Positions 25,646-34,870 of a DNA stretch of 40,433 nucleotides are shown in pieces. This DNA comes from SYFY01 sp031385325. GTDB lineage: Bacteria; Pseudomonadota; Gammaproteobacteria; Pseudomonadales; Azotimanducaceae. The notes beneath the pieces are model-generated. The model was not told the DNA's origin. It did no database searches and saw only the letters and a program-made list of their open reading frames with translations. Position 1 is the stretch's first letter, and each line of letters opens with the position of its first letter. Where the stretch lies: NCBI GenBank assembly GCA_031385325.1, contig JANNBJ010000230.1:1-40433 (forward strand), read 5' to 3'. The translations under genes and the position numbers were made by a program.

Positions 25646-26689
25646 CTACATTCCCCGTGGAACACCCGGCGTCTGTACCGCCTGAATCCTGCGCAGCAGA
25701 TCCTGCTGACGTTCTTTTTGTGCGGGTGTATCAGCCGGCATCGCGAACCCAGTGCGGCTGGCATATTCCCGATGCTGGCTGAGAAATTGCGGGTAGTCGT
25801 CGTACTTGCAGGTCTGCGCGAGCTCGTGAAGATGATCGAGAGTGACCGTCTCACGCATTTTGTCCCACTCGCCGTTCACGGAAAGCCGGTGCAACTTGTC
25901 GCCAAGCTCCTGAAGACCATGCAGGCGCAGCACATGGTGATAGGTGCGAGTCGAACCGTAGAACGATAACGCGGTGCGCATGCCCAGGAGCTTCTGCTCG
26001 ATCTCACTGTCCGAGTCGCCCAAGACAAGGTACCCACTGTCGGCGATTTCCACGTCCTGCCAGGTTCTGCCCGTACGATCCAGCCCGACCTTTACGTTTG
26101 GCAGCAATACCTCGCGCATGTACTTGTCGGACATGATGCCGCCGTGGGGCATGATGATATCTGCGACTTCACCGGCCACTCGGGCCATGCCATCGCCCAC
26201 CATGGCCAGGCCAATCTTCGGATAGGGATGATCGATGGGACCGGGATTGAAGTTCGGTGTCATCAGCGTGTACGTGTAATGTTTGCCGAGGAACTGCGGC
26301 TGTTTGCCAATCGACCAGGAATCCCAGACCTCACGCATCATCTGGATGTATTCGCGCATGCGTGGTGCTGGCGCTGTCCAGGTGCCACCAAATCTTCGTT
26401 CGTTGTGCCCTTTGACCTGACTGCCAAGACCGATGGCAAAGCGGCCGCCTGAAATCTGCTGGATATCCCACGCCTCCATCGCCAGGACCATGGGGCTACG
26501 AGGGAAAGCGATCGTGACCGAGGTCTGCAGCCCAATTCGACGGGTAGACGTGGCGGCAAGGGCCATGGTCAGCACCGAGTCATGGGCAAGCTCCCCGCAG
26601 GTCACACAATCAAAGCCATCGTCTTCTGCTTTTTTTGCCTGTGCCGGAGCCGCACCTGGCCAGCCACCAATACCGGTGATTACCTTCAT
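25646..26689 (-). CDS. LLM-class (luciferase-like, probably F420-dependent) oxidoreductase
   Basis: A 347-residue bacterial-luciferase-fold protein from the ATG at 26689; AAGGTGG lies nine bases upstream. Markers are the opening MKVITGIGGWPGAAP strand, VTCGELAHDS, RIGLQTSVTIAFPRSPMVLA (nonprolyl-cis-peptide region of the family), GGRFAIGLGSQVKGHNERRF and TPNFNPGPIDHPYPKIGLAM. This resembles TIGR03617-like members usually assigned to F420, but cofactor use is inferred. No F420 synthesis genes are present. Divergent from the VOC protein by 182 bp, so the two may belong to one small regulon. Confidence 0.8.
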   Translation of the reverse strand: MKVITGIGGWPGAAPAQAKKAEDDGFDCVTCGELAHDSVLTMALAATSTRRIGLQTSVTIAFPRSPMVLAMEAWDIQQISGGRFAIGLGSQVKGHNERRFGGTWTAPAPRMREYIQMMREVWDSWSIGKQPQFLGKHYTYTLMTPNFNPGPIDHPYPKIGLAMVGDGMARVAGEVADIIMPHGGIMSDKYMREVLLPNVKVGLDRTGRTWQDVEIADSGYLVLGDSDSEIEQKLLGMRTALSFYGSTRTYHHVLRLHGLQELGDKLHRLSVNGEWDKMRETVTLDHLHELAQTCKYDDYPQFLSQHREYASRTGFAMPADTPAQKERQQDLLRRIQAVQTPGVPRGM

Positions 26690-26871
26690 GACCTTTTCCA
26701 CCTTGCTGTTTTGGAATGAACTGAGTTAACGCGTTGAAGTAAGAACATTGCCGACACCAACCTTATTCTTCCACGAAGCGTCCGAGGCTTCCGACACGCC
26801 AATCTATCCCGGACGCCAGCACTGCGGTACTGTCGGTCGGATCAGCATTAACAACCTCCCAGGAGGAGATC

Positions 26872-27411
26872 ATGTCCGATCGCATCACCAGCTACCCTTT
26901 CTTTCAGGAAGCTTATTTCGTCAACGATCTCGATGAGTCCATCGGCAAGTGGAGCGATCTGTTTGGTGCGGGACCATTCCGCAAGGCGATGCACCACAAG
27001 ACTGACCGCTTTCACTATCGAGGCACCGATCAGGAAGCTGATGTCTCTTATGCCTTTGGTTACCTGGGCGACATGATGATTCAGTTCATCCAGCAACACG
27101 ACAACACACCTTCGATTTACCGCGACATGTTCGCTGCCGGTGAAGAAGGGTTTCATCACGTTGCAGTACTGGTACACGACTTCGAAGCCGAGTATCAACG
27201 TTTGCTCGACAAAGGGTTCGTCGACGCCTGTCGACTATATGCCGACGGTGTGGATGCGGCCTACTTCGATACGCGCTCGGTGAACGGCTGTTTCACGGAG
27301 ATTCATGGTGATCCGCTGCCGATACTTGGCCGCTGGGCTGCGATGAAGCGCGCTCATCAGCTCTGGCGACCTGGGGATGATGTGTACCTCGTGCTCCCGA
27401 AGATAAATTGA
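26872..27411 (+). CDS. VOC (glyoxalase-fold) family protein
   Basis: A 179-residue protein with two beta-alpha-beta-beta-beta modules of the VOC superfamily: FFQEAYFVNDLDESIGKW (about 10-27) and GFHHVAVLVHDFEAEYQRLL (about 93-112), ending near CFTEIHGDP, where a metal-ligand glutamate is expected. A strong AGGAGG precedes the ATG by five bases. Similar proteins include glyoxalases, methylmalonyl-CoA epimerases and ring-cleavage dioxygenases; I cannot choose. It diverges from the LLM oxidoreductase. Confidence 0.8.
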   Translation: MSDRITSYPFFQEAYFVNDLDESIGKWSDLFGAGPFRKAMHHKTDRFHYRGTDQEADVSYAFGYLGDMMIQFIQQHDNTPSIYRDMFAAGEEGFHHVAVLVHDFEAEYQRLLDKGFVDACRLYADGVDAAYFDTRSVNGCFTEIHGDPLPILGRWAAMKRAHQLWRPGDDVYLVLPKIN

Positions 27412-27559
27412 GAATCGTCAGCGCGACAACTTTTCCCATTGACTCTCAACTGCCTGTACTGAGCAGTGGCCTTCTGAAGCGCCCGGATCATTGCCACCAC
27501 GCCTGACGTGTGGGTAGAGTGGTCTGTGCCACCGATACTTGGTCACAATGGAGGCTCCG

Positions 27560-27961
27560 ATGTGGGAAATGAACTGGCTTGCCGTGATCGGCGCTGCGCT
27601 GGCAGGGTTCGTAATCGGTGGGATCTGGTACGGGCCGCTACTCGGAAAAGTCTGGCAACGTGAAGCCGGATTGTCCGATGCCGATTTGAAAAACGCCAAC
27701 ATGCCCCTGATTTTCGGGACGACGTTTCTCCTCAATTTGTTAGCCGCGTTCATACTTGCACACGTACTCGCGACCTTTGGCACGCCCGGGCTGTCGCTCA
27801 GCGTGCAGATTGCTGGTGGCATCGGTCTCGCTTTCGTCGCGACTTCAATCGGCGTCAATTACCTGTTTGCGCGCAAAACACTGAAGCTGTTTGTGATCGA
27901 TGCTGGATACTGGATAGTGATCTATAGCGTCATGGGCGCGGTTCTTTCGCTCGCGCATTGA
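27560..27961 (+). CDS. DUF1761 membrane protein
   Basis: A 133-residue four-helix membrane protein. Helices lie at about 5-23, 50-72, 80-102 and 110-130; the opening WEMNWLAVIGAALAGFVIGG and the IWYGPLLGKVWQREAG segment are typical of DUF1761. GGAGG lies five bases before the ATG at 27560; two earlier in-frame starts (27539, 27548) are less well placed. It follows the VOC gene after 148 bp without a clear terminator. The function of the family is unknown. Confidence 0.8.
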   Translation: MWEMNWLAVIGAALAGFVIGGIWYGPLLGKVWQREAGLSDADLKNANMPLIFGTTFLLNLLAAFILAHVLATFGTPGLSLSVQIAGGIGLAFVATSIGVNYLFARKTLKLFVIDAGYWIVIYSVMGAVLSLAH

Positions 27962-28063
27962 CGCTGCGGGACTCTCCACACAGTTCTGCACGACTACCGC
28001 ATGATTGAGGAGGTTTTGCCTGAATAGGCAGAGCCCGAGTCGGTCGACAACCCATGAGTTTAT

Positions 28064-28139
28064 TGGCGCCCCGAGAAGGACTCGAACCTTCAACCTACCC
28101 CTTAGGAGGGGGTCGCGCTATCCTTTGTGCCATCGGGGC
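28064..28139 (-). tRNA. tRNA-Arg (anticodon CCT)
   Basis: A 76-base cloverleaf including encoded CCA: acceptor GCCCCGA/TCGGGGC, anticodon arm ACCCC-CTCCTAA-GGGGT, T-arm GAAGG-TTCGAGT-CCTTC, discriminator G. Anticodon CCT reads the rare codon AGG. The D-stem has one A-C mismatch, which weakens the fold only slightly. TAGAAT (28148-28153) lies just upstream as a likely -10. Confidence 0.95.
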
Positions 28140-28147
28140 ATGGGGGC

Positions 28148-28153
28148 ATTCTA
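28148..28153 (-). promoter_or_regulatory. -10 box of tRNA-Arg(CCT)
   Basis: TAGAAT on the minus strand is eight bases upstream of the tRNA 5' end, giving an almost leaderless transcript. The -35 (CTGATT, 17 bases upstream) is poor. Confidence 0.5.
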
Positions 28154-28341
28154 GCGGGCAAAACGTCACCAATCAGCCGCGTTTCCATAATTTCCATACA
28201 CATTGAGCGTTGTTTCGTATGGATTCTGCGGGTAAGGTGCCGCCTCCCCGCGTGCCAGCCCTGTTTCCGCAACACCATTGTTTGAGTCCAGCGGTCAATT
28301 TGCCGCGCGCAAATCAGCTAATTCAGCGAATAGAGAACGCC

Positions 28342-30360
28342 ATGTCCTCACAATTGGATACCAGCAACGGCTTTGAAGCCCTGAATCTGCCCGCGACGTT
28401 GCTGCGGGCACTCTCCGATGTGGGGTATGAAACGCCCACGCCGATCCAGTCGGAAGCCATTCCGTGCCTGCTTGAAGGGCGTGATCTGGTTGGACACGCA
28501 CCCACTGGAACCGGGAAGACGGCCGCTTTTGCCCTCCCGCTGCTCTCCCGGGTTGACGTCAACAACCGGCAGGTTCAAGCACTGATCCTGACACCGACGC
28601 GGGAGCTCGCCATTCAGGTTGCTGAAGCCTTTCAGCGTTATGCCGCACATCTCCCCGGTTTTCATGTCATGCCTATCTATGGTGGTCAGGGTTACGACAT
28701 CCAGCTTCGCCAGCTGCGACGTGGCGTGCAGATCGTCGTCGGCACGCCCGGTCGAGTGATGGACCACATGCGTCGAGGCTCGCTGTCGCTCGCGGGATTG
28801 CAGACCCTGGTACTTGATGAAGCCGACGAAATGCTGCGAATGGGTTTCATCGATGATGTGGAATGGGTTCTTGAGCAAGCACCGAAAGAACGTCAGCTGG
28901 TTCTTTTCTCTGCAACCATGCCTCCTGAAGTCGAACGCATTGCGCGCGCGCATCTGCATGATCCTCTGGACATCTCCATCAAGGCCAAAACAGCCACCGC
29001 TGAGACGATCCGTCAGCGCTACTGGCTGGTTGGCGGCTTGCACAAACTCGATGCGCTGACCCGCATTCTCGAAGTCGAGCCCTTCGATGCGATGCTCATC
29101 TTCGTGCGGACCAAGATCGCGACCCTGGAGCTGGCAGAACGTCTGGAAGCGCGCGGGTATTCGGCTGCGGCGCTCAATGGTGACATGGCCCAAAACCATC
29201 GCGAACAGATGGTCAACCGGTTCAAGGCGGGTTCGCTCGACATACTCATCGCAACCGATGTCGCCGCGCGTGGTCTGGATGTGGATCGCATCAGTCACGT
29301 CGTCAATTACGACATTCCCTACGATACCGAGTCATACATTCACCGCATCGGCCGAACCGGACGTGCCGGTCGACTGGGTGACGCGATACTGTTTGTGGCC
29401 GCTCGCGAACAACGCATGTTGGCAGCGATTGAACGCGCAACACGACAGCGGATCACGCGTCTGGAACTGCCCAGCGCTGAAGCCGTCACGCAAAGCCGGG
29501 TTACCAAGTTCAAGCAGCGCATCGTCGAAAAGCTTGAGTCCGCGGATCTCGCATTCATGCGCAACATCCTCGAACAGTTTCAGCAGGAACATGCGGTGAC
29601 CCCGCTGGATATCGCGGCCGCTTTGGGAATTCTGGCGCTCGGCAACAAAACCCTCGCCATGCCGCCAGACGCCGCGCGATCACGCCGGCCCGCAGAGTCC
29701 GCGGACTATCGTGAACCGGGTCGCGATGACCGGCGGGATAACCGCCATGAAAGCCGTCATGACAACCGCAACGACCGAGGCGGTTCCGATCGTGGCGACA
29801 GCCGCGATGACAATCGCCGGGATGACAGCCGCCGCGATGATCGTCGACCAGATCGGCAGGATGACCGCGGTGACAGCCCGCCACGCATGGCCCGCAGGGC
29901 GAACCGGCTGGCAGCGGCAGATAGCGATCGTTATCGCATCGAAGTAGGGTCTGAACATGGCGTCGCGCCGGGCAACCTCGTCGGCGCAATTGCCAACGAA
30001 GCAGGGCTGGACTCCGGTCAGATTGGCAAAATCGAAATTCTCGCCGACCACAGCGTTGTCGAACTGCCCACTGGTATGCCCAAGGCAATATTCAACGACC
30101 TCAGCAATGCCTGGGTTTGTGGACGTCAGCTGCGCCTGTCGTTACTTGATGCAAGTGGCGCGATCAGCACGGCGCGAGCCTTCGAGCCCAAGAAACAGCG
30201 TGACAATCACAAGAGCAAACGTGCGAGTGCAACCGAACCATCAGCATCGTCTGCACCTCCATTTGCCGCCGCCCGGTTCAAGGACAAGAACAAGGACAAG
30301 CCTGCAAAGGACAAGGACAAAGGCAAGCGCAAGAAGGACCGCAAGTCCAACGCCTCGTGA
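28342..30360 (+). CDS. deaD: DEAD-box RNA helicase with DbpA-like C-terminal domain
   Basis: A 672-residue cold-shock/ribosome-assembly helicase. The RecA-like core has the Q-motif region TPIQ, P-loop APTGTGKT (53-60), PTRELA, TPGR, DEAD (159-162), SAT (190-192) and HRIGRTGRAG (334-343). A long Arg/Asp-rich unstructured stretch spans about 452-515, followed by a DbpA-type RNA-binding domain (about 530-602) and a Lys-rich tail. I start at the ATG at 28342 (MSSQLDTSNGFEAL); the frame is open to 28210. The extension places it nearer DeaD/CsdA than RhlE. It ends nine bases from the convergent rlmI gene. Confidence 0.9.
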   Translation: MSSQLDTSNGFEALNLPATLLRALSDVGYETPTPIQSEAIPCLLEGRDLVGHAPTGTGKTAAFALPLLSRVDVNNRQVQALILTPTRELAIQVAEAFQRYAAHLPGFHVMPIYGGQGYDIQLRQLRRGVQIVVGTPGRVMDHMRRGSLSLAGLQTLVLDEADEMLRMGFIDDVEWVLEQAPKERQLVLFSATMPPEVERIARAHLHDPLDISIKAKTATAETIRQRYWLVGGLHKLDALTRILEVEPFDAMLIFVRTKIATLELAERLEARGYSAAALNGDMAQNHREQMVNRFKAGSLDILIATDVAARGLDVDRISHVVNYDIPYDTESYIHRIGRTGRAGRLGDAILFVAAREQRMLAAIERATRQRITRLELPSAEAVTQSRVTKFKQRIVEKLESADLAFMRNILEQFQQEHAVTPLDIAAALGILALGNKTLAMPPDAARSRRPAESADYREPGRDDRRDNRHESRHDNRNDRGGSDRGDSRDDNRRDDSRRDDRRPDRQDDRGDSPPRMARRANRLAAADSDRYRIEVGSEHGVAPGNLVGAIANEAGLDSGQIGKIEILADHSVVELPTGMPKAIFNDLSNAWVCGRQLRLSLLDASGAISTARAFEPKKQRDNHKSKRASATEPSASSAPPFAAARFKDKNKDKPAKDKDKGKRKKDRKSNAS

Positions 30361-30378
30361 GCTGACGTGTCAGCTCAC
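30357..30378. repeat. 22-bp perfect palindrome spanning both convergent stop codons
   Basis: Arms GTGAGCTGAC (30357-30366) and GTCAGCTCAC (30369-30378) with a two-base centre GT. It contains the helicase stop (30358-30360) and, on the other strand, the rlmI stop (30370-30372). As RNA it forms a nine-bp hairpin with loop CGTG on either strand, without T-runs. Confidence 0.85.
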
Positions 30379-31557
30379 GTGCAGGGTTAAGGCCTTGAGA
30401 TACTCGGTTTCCGGCATCGCCGGATGAACGGGATGATCCACGGCCTGTGTTCCCTGCTCAAGCAATCGCAGGGTCCGCTCGGCCCGTCGGGATGCACGCA
30501 GGACGCTGTGGATCAGTTCCTCTCTCGGCATGTGGTACGAGCAGGAGGCCGAGATCAACGTTCCACCGGGCTGGACCAATCGTAGTGCCAGTGTATTCAG
30601 GCGCTCGTAGGCTGCGGCGCCGGTTTTCAGATCCTTGCGTCGTTTCACGAAGGACGGTGGATCCACGATCACCGTCTCAAACAGTTCGCCTGCATCAACC
30701 AGTCGTTGCATCACATCAAACGCATCACCCTGTTCCGTGCGTACGTTGGTCAGTGCGTTGCGCCCTGCATTGGCGTTGAGTACTTCGAGCGCCGGGGCGG
30801 ACGCATCGACACACACCACTTCACTGGCGCCCGCACGTGCGGCAGCAATTCCCCAGGCACCCAGATAGGAAAACACATCCAGTACACGTCCGCCGCGCAG
30901 GTGCCGGTGCATACGTTGTCGGTTGTCGGCCTGATCGAAAAACCAACCGGTTTTCTGACCATTCTGGACAGGGACCAAAAATTCGCACTGCCCTTCGCGC
31001 AGCACAACATCTTCAACCGGTTCGCCATGGACCACCCGCACATCCTCGGCGAGACCTTCCAGGGTGCGAGAGGACATATCGCCTCGCAATACGATGGACC
31101 GAGGCGCAAGCAGTTCCACCAGCGCCGCGACGAGTTCATCCACTCGGCGATCCATGCCGGCAGTGCCGATCTGCAGAACCAGCACATCGCCATAACGATC
31201 AACGACCACTCCGGGTAATCCGTCGGACTCGCCAAACACCAGCCGATAGAACGGTGCCGAATAGAGCCGATCACGAATGGCCAAAGCTTCTGCTATCCGA
31301 TCCCGAAATAACGGAGCACCCAGCCGGAACTGCCGATTGCGGGTCAATACTCGCCCGGCGATCAGTGAGTGTGGGTTGATATAACCGCGCGCCAGCCATT
31401 TGCCGTGCTGGCTCACAAAGTCGACTTCGTCACCGGACGCAAAGGACTTGACCGGTGATCGAACATTGTCGATTTCGTTGCTATAGATCCACTCATGGCC
31501 GGCGAGAACACGCCGGTGCTGGTCTTTCTGCAGCACGACTTCGGGTATGGATGACAT
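30370..31557 (-). CDS. rlmI: 23S rRNA m5C methyltransferase, RlmI-like
   Basis: A 395-residue class I SAM-dependent rRNA methyltransferase. An N-terminal PUA domain (about 1-75: VVLQKDQHRRVLAGHEWIYS) precedes a middle domain and the Rossmann fold with VLDVFSYLGAWG (225-236) and the DPPSF motif (299-303); SASCSYHM near 335 contains the catalytic-type Cys. E. coli RlmI methylates C1962 of 23S rRNA. The ATG at 31557 lies one base after the stop of the preceding DUF5916 gene, so it is read in the same transcript despite the unrelated function. Convergent with the helicase, another RNA gene. Confidence 0.92.
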   Translation of the reverse strand: MSSIPEVVLQKDQHRRVLAGHEWIYSNEIDNVRSPVKSFASGDEVDFVSQHGKWLARGYINPHSLIAGRVLTRNRQFRLGAPLFRDRIAEALAIRDRLYSAPFYRLVFGESDGLPGVVVDRYGDVLVLQIGTAGMDRRVDELVAALVELLAPRSIVLRGDMSSRTLEGLAEDVRVVHGEPVEDVVLREGQCEFLVPVQNGQKTGWFFDQADNRQRMHRHLRGGRVLDVFSYLGAWGIAAARAGASEVVCVDASAPALEVLNANAGRNALTNVRTEQGDAFDVMQRLVDAGELFETVIVDPPSFVKRRKDLKTGAAAYERLNTLALRLVQPGGTLISASCSYHMPREELIHSVLRASRRAERTLRLLEQGTQAVDHPVHPAMPETEYLKALTLHVS

Positions 31558-31558
31558 T

Positions 31559-34492
31559 TCAGCTTCCCAGACGATAACGAAGTTTGACGACCAGTTGTTC
31601 GATATCCGGATCTTCGAGCGATGTGTTGAACAGATCGTCAAAGCCATCGTCTGCGAGGCTGCGGACGCCGCCCAAGGTGTACACCACAAACAGATCCGAC
31701 AGGGGAGCGAACTCCCACCGGTAGCGCAACTGGATATTTAGATTCGAAACGGAGAAGTCGTCGGTTGGTCCCGGCGGCTTGCTGCCTTCTGCCAGCCTTT
31801 CAACACCGTCACGGAGACGGAAGAACGATCGCTCGCGAGCACGAATACCGATCCATTGTGCACTCAAACGCAGTTGCTGTCGTGCAGTGAAGTTGTACTC
31901 GAAGGCGAGCTTCGGCCTGACCTCGCGCGTGTCAAAGGTGGTGAAATCACGTCCACCCTGATGCAACAGCCATTCACCACGCTGCCAGTACTCGCCGAGC
32001 AGCTCGAGAGACAATCGATCCAACGGTCGCCAGACCAGACCTGCCCTCGCCTTCCACGTATCGCCGCCACTGATCTCGCCATCAATGTCAAATCCCAACT
32101 TGTAGCTTAAGCGGCGCGAGGTGTCCGAGGTGTAGTCAAAATTGGTGTCGTGGCGTCCCTTCGTGACAAACGTACCATTGCCGAAGCTCTCGCGATCTTC
32201 ATCGCGTTCTGGAAAGTAGGCCAGATAAACATCCAGTCTCGCCAGATTGTTCAGGAAAATCTCATTGTTGGTACCAAAACCACGCCGTGTATGGTCCCCA
32301 TCACCATTGATTTCAAACTGCGCGAAAGGCAAGAGCGCCCACTGCCTGGCCCAGCCCAGATTGGCTCGAGTCCAGTTCATCCCGGCCCGCATGTTGGTGG
32401 CATCATTGCGACGCAGAAAACCGAGGTCATTGATATCGAGCTTGCTGTCGTAGTGGTCGAATCCCATGCTGAAATTCAGGCCACGACGATGGGTGTAAAC
32501 GACGTCGGCAAATCCACCAGTACCCTCGCCGATACCGTCCTTGTCCGAATACAGCAGTTGGCCATCCACTTTCCAGCGAGCACCGGCACTCAGAAAATGC
32601 CCATCGATGCCATGCACCAAAGCATCCTGGTCCGGATGAGCAACCAGCGTCGAAATGGTTCCCAGTGCCGCGTAGGCCCCGTTGAAGCTGGTTTCATAGA
32701 GAAAGCGCATGACACCGTAGTCCGAGCCCGACTGGTGCAGGTTCATCGGACCTGCATCAAATTTTACGTCATCTTCAGAGGCGGCCAGAATGCCGTAACG
32801 CAGATGGCCGAGCTGACCCGTTGCCTTGACGGCGGCAGTGAGCTCGGTTGGCTGAAAGCGTTCCCTGTTTGGAATGACAGTTCCTGGCGGCACATTGGTC
32901 GGCGCTCTTGGACGTCCGCCAATGCGGCGAGTATTGATGACACTGGTTGGTTCACGATTGAGCTTGGTATCCGACCTCGGTGTGGTGTCGAAAATTTCCC
33001 GTCCCTCGACAAAGAACAATCGTTTCTCGGGGAAGAAGGTTTCAAACGCGGTCAGGTTGACGTCGACGTCGTCGGATTCGACATTGCCAAAATCCGGGTT
33101 CAACGTTGCCGTCAGCTGGAAATTTGTGCTGGGTCGCCAGAAAACATCGGCGCCCGCCTTCCACGTCAGACCGTCCTCCACTTCATTCTGTGTTGCAGCC
33201 GCGAAGGGAAAGACGCTCCATTGCTGCCGCGGGTCAACACCTTCGAGCACCATGGGGCGAAAGGCGGAGAGAAAACGCGATGCGGTTGGAGGCAGCGTCG
33301 GCACGGTCCAGCGTTCATCTTCGGCCGAATATTTCCTGCTCGTATACAGACCAATGCTGCGTTTGCCTTCATGTTTTGGCATGGCGACCTGCGACCACGG
33401 CAGGTACATCTCGACGCTCCAGCCTTTTTTGGTTAAGGCGCTGGCGCTGTACCACGCCCCATCCCAGTTGGGAGTGACACGGCGCTCCGGTAAAACCGTT
33501 CCGTCTGCGGTGGAGCCGCCGAGCGCGACCATGAACCAGTAGCCGTAGAGCCCCTCTCCAGAGGTGTCCAGCATGAGGCCGATGTGATCGCGATTGAGCT
33601 GCACCTGATCGCGGGAGCTGATCCACTGGACCAATCGATCATGTGGCTGATCCATGTCCCAGCTCGCGTAAATACCTTGTTCGGTATAAAACACCCGCAA
33701 TCGTGTGTGGAGTTCCGGTTCTGCGCCGGTATCGGGTTCGGTGGTGTGGAAGTCGTCGACGATGGGCAGGGTCTGCCAGAGGGGTTCGTCGATTTTGCCG
33801 TCGATCTTGATGTGGGAGTCGGAGTGAGGGAGGCGGGTCAGGAGGATCGGATCACCAATATTGAGGTCGAGTTGCATCGACCCCGGCACAGTCCCTCCAC
33901 CAGGCGGAGGCCGAGCCTGTGCATCTCGCCTGAGTTTGTTGAGGTTATAACCAGGTGGTGCTGAATCCGGAATTTCATCGGGCGTCTGATCCAGAAGTTC
34001 ACGTGTGCTTTCTTGTTGCTCCTCGTCTGCAGGCAATGGCGCGATGGCGTCTTGGCTGGGCGAGTCTTCTGGTGGGGGGACGGGGGGGGTGACCGGCGAA
34101 GTGTCTGACAGATCTGCCGGGATTGCAGTTGAAGCCGGGTTATCGGTCGAGGAATTTGCTGCGGGTGGAACAACCGCAACACTGGTTGCCGGATCCATGC
34201 GCACCAGCCACGCATCCGGAAAGCCCTTGCCGCGGGCGGTGGACGCAACTGCCTGGGCCTGGAACTTGTCTTCGAAAGGACCGGCGACTACTCGATGCAT
34301 CGGACCGCGCGCGGTATCAACATCGTGTATCGACACACTCTGCTCGAGGACTGCTGCATTGCTGGTGATCTTTTCTGCACTGGTGAGTTCCGACGTGCTG
34401 CCAAGAACTACCCAGTAGCCATCATCGGCCTGGACCTGAGGCAAAAATGTGCAAGCCAGAAGCATCAGCCCCAGACGTATGTATGAATTCAT
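31559..34492 (-). CDS. SPOR - CBM9-like - DUF5916 outer-membrane barrel protein
   Basis: A 977-residue exported protein. A signal peptide (about 1-22) precedes a SPOR-like domain (about 24-100: YWVVLGSTSEL ... HRVVAGPFEDK ... GKGFPDAWLV). Then come a Pro/Asp/Glu-rich linker to about 200, a CBM9-like domain (KIDGKIDEPLWQTL near 225-238 to about 400), and a DUF5916 beta-barrel with VESDDVDVNLTAFETFFPEK near 475-495. Most DUF5916 proteins lack SPOR, and most SPOR domains sit at the C-terminus. SPOR binds denuded peptidoglycan, so this protein may be tethered to the septum or wall. Well spaced GGAGG before the ATG. Coupled to rlmI. Confidence 0.88.
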   Translation of the reverse strand: MNSYIRLGLMLLACTFLPQVQADDGYWVVLGSTSELTSAEKITSNAAVLEQSVSIHDVDTARGPMHRVVAGPFEDKFQAQAVASTARGKGFPDAWLVRMDPATSVAVVPPAANSSTDNPASTAIPADLSDTSPVTPPVPPPEDSPSQDAIAPLPADEEQQESTRELLDQTPDEIPDSAPPGYNLNKLRRDAQARPPPGGGTVPGSMQLDLNIGDPILLTRLPHSDSHIKIDGKIDEPLWQTLPIVDDFHTTEPDTGAEPELHTRLRVFYTEQGIYASWDMDQPHDRLVQWISSRDQVQLNRDHIGLMLDTSGEGLYGYWFMVALGGSTADGTVLPERRVTPNWDGAWYSASALTKKGWSVEMYLPWSQVAMPKHEGKRSIGLYTSRKYSAEDERWTVPTLPPTASRFLSAFRPMVLEGVDPRQQWSVFPFAAATQNEVEDGLTWKAGADVFWRPSTNFQLTATLNPDFGNVESDDVDVNLTAFETFFPEKRLFFVEGREIFDTTPRSDTKLNREPTSVINTRRIGGRPRAPTNVPPGTVIPNRERFQPTELTAAVKATGQLGHLRYGILAASEDDVKFDAGPMNLHQSGSDYGVMRFLYETSFNGAYAALGTISTLVAHPDQDALVHGIDGHFLSAGARWKVDGQLLYSDKDGIGEGTGGFADVVYTHRRGLNFSMGFDHYDSKLDINDLGFLRRNDATNMRAGMNWTRANLGWARQWALLPFAQFEINGDGDHTRRGFGTNNEIFLNNLARLDVYLAYFPERDEDRESFGNGTFVTKGRHDTNFDYTSDTSRRLSYKLGFDIDGEISGGDTWKARAGLVWRPLDRLSLELLGEYWQRGEWLLHQGGRDFTTFDTREVRPKLAFEYNFTARQQLRLSAQWIGIRARERSFFRLRDGVERLAEGSKPPGPTDDFSVSNLNIQLRYRWEFAPLSDLFVVYTLGGVRSLADDGFDDLFNTSLEDPDIEQLVVKLRYRLGS

Positions 34493-34635
34493 GGACCTCC
34501 CCCGTGAATGACGAGTCTATGTAATCGTCATCAGGAAGGGAACCCGCTCATCGGGTTCGGATGGATCAATGATAAGTGGATGGTTGAGTTCGACGACAAG
34601 GATGGAAGTGCGTGTCGCGCACAGGCTGACCTGAT

Positions 34636-34782
34636 TCAGAGCAGCCGATCGAACAGCGATCCCAGTACCAGCCAATCGACGATCAAGCTGACAACGGCGA
34701 GTGCCACTACGACGATTGCAAGGATGCCAAGCAAACGCCAGCCATGGAACTTGCGCTCTGCCTCTATTGGAGCTTCATCCAA
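34636..34782 (-). CDS. Small single-helix membrane protein (TTG start)
   Basis: A 48-residue protein, DEAPIEAERKFHGWRLLG then a 24-residue hydrophobic helix (about 18-42) and a short end SLFDRLL. The TTG at 34782 has CGAGG nine bases upstream; the frame is open to a TTG at 34821 with no ribosome site. It has the shape of small regulatory membrane proteins but no recognised family. It lies 143 bp upstream of the SPOR/DUF5916 gene on the same strand and may be cotranscribed. Confidence 0.45.
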   Translation of the reverse strand: MDEAPIEAERKFHGWRLLGILAIVVVALAVVSLIVDWLVLGSLFDRLL

Positions 34783-34870
34783 GATATTCAGCCTCGGAGT
34801 GGATTCATGGTCTCGAACCAACCGATGAACGAATCAAGGAATCGGAGTGGTGTGATGACAGAATCGAGAT

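Noticed and set aside
28348..29298. A 316-codon minus-strand frame inside the helicase
   Set aside because: Shadow of the helicase frame, which carries all DEAD-box motifs.
32150..33436. A 428-codon plus-strand frame inside the SPOR/DUF5916 gene
   Set aside because: Antisense shadow of a well-supported coding frame, without domain pattern.
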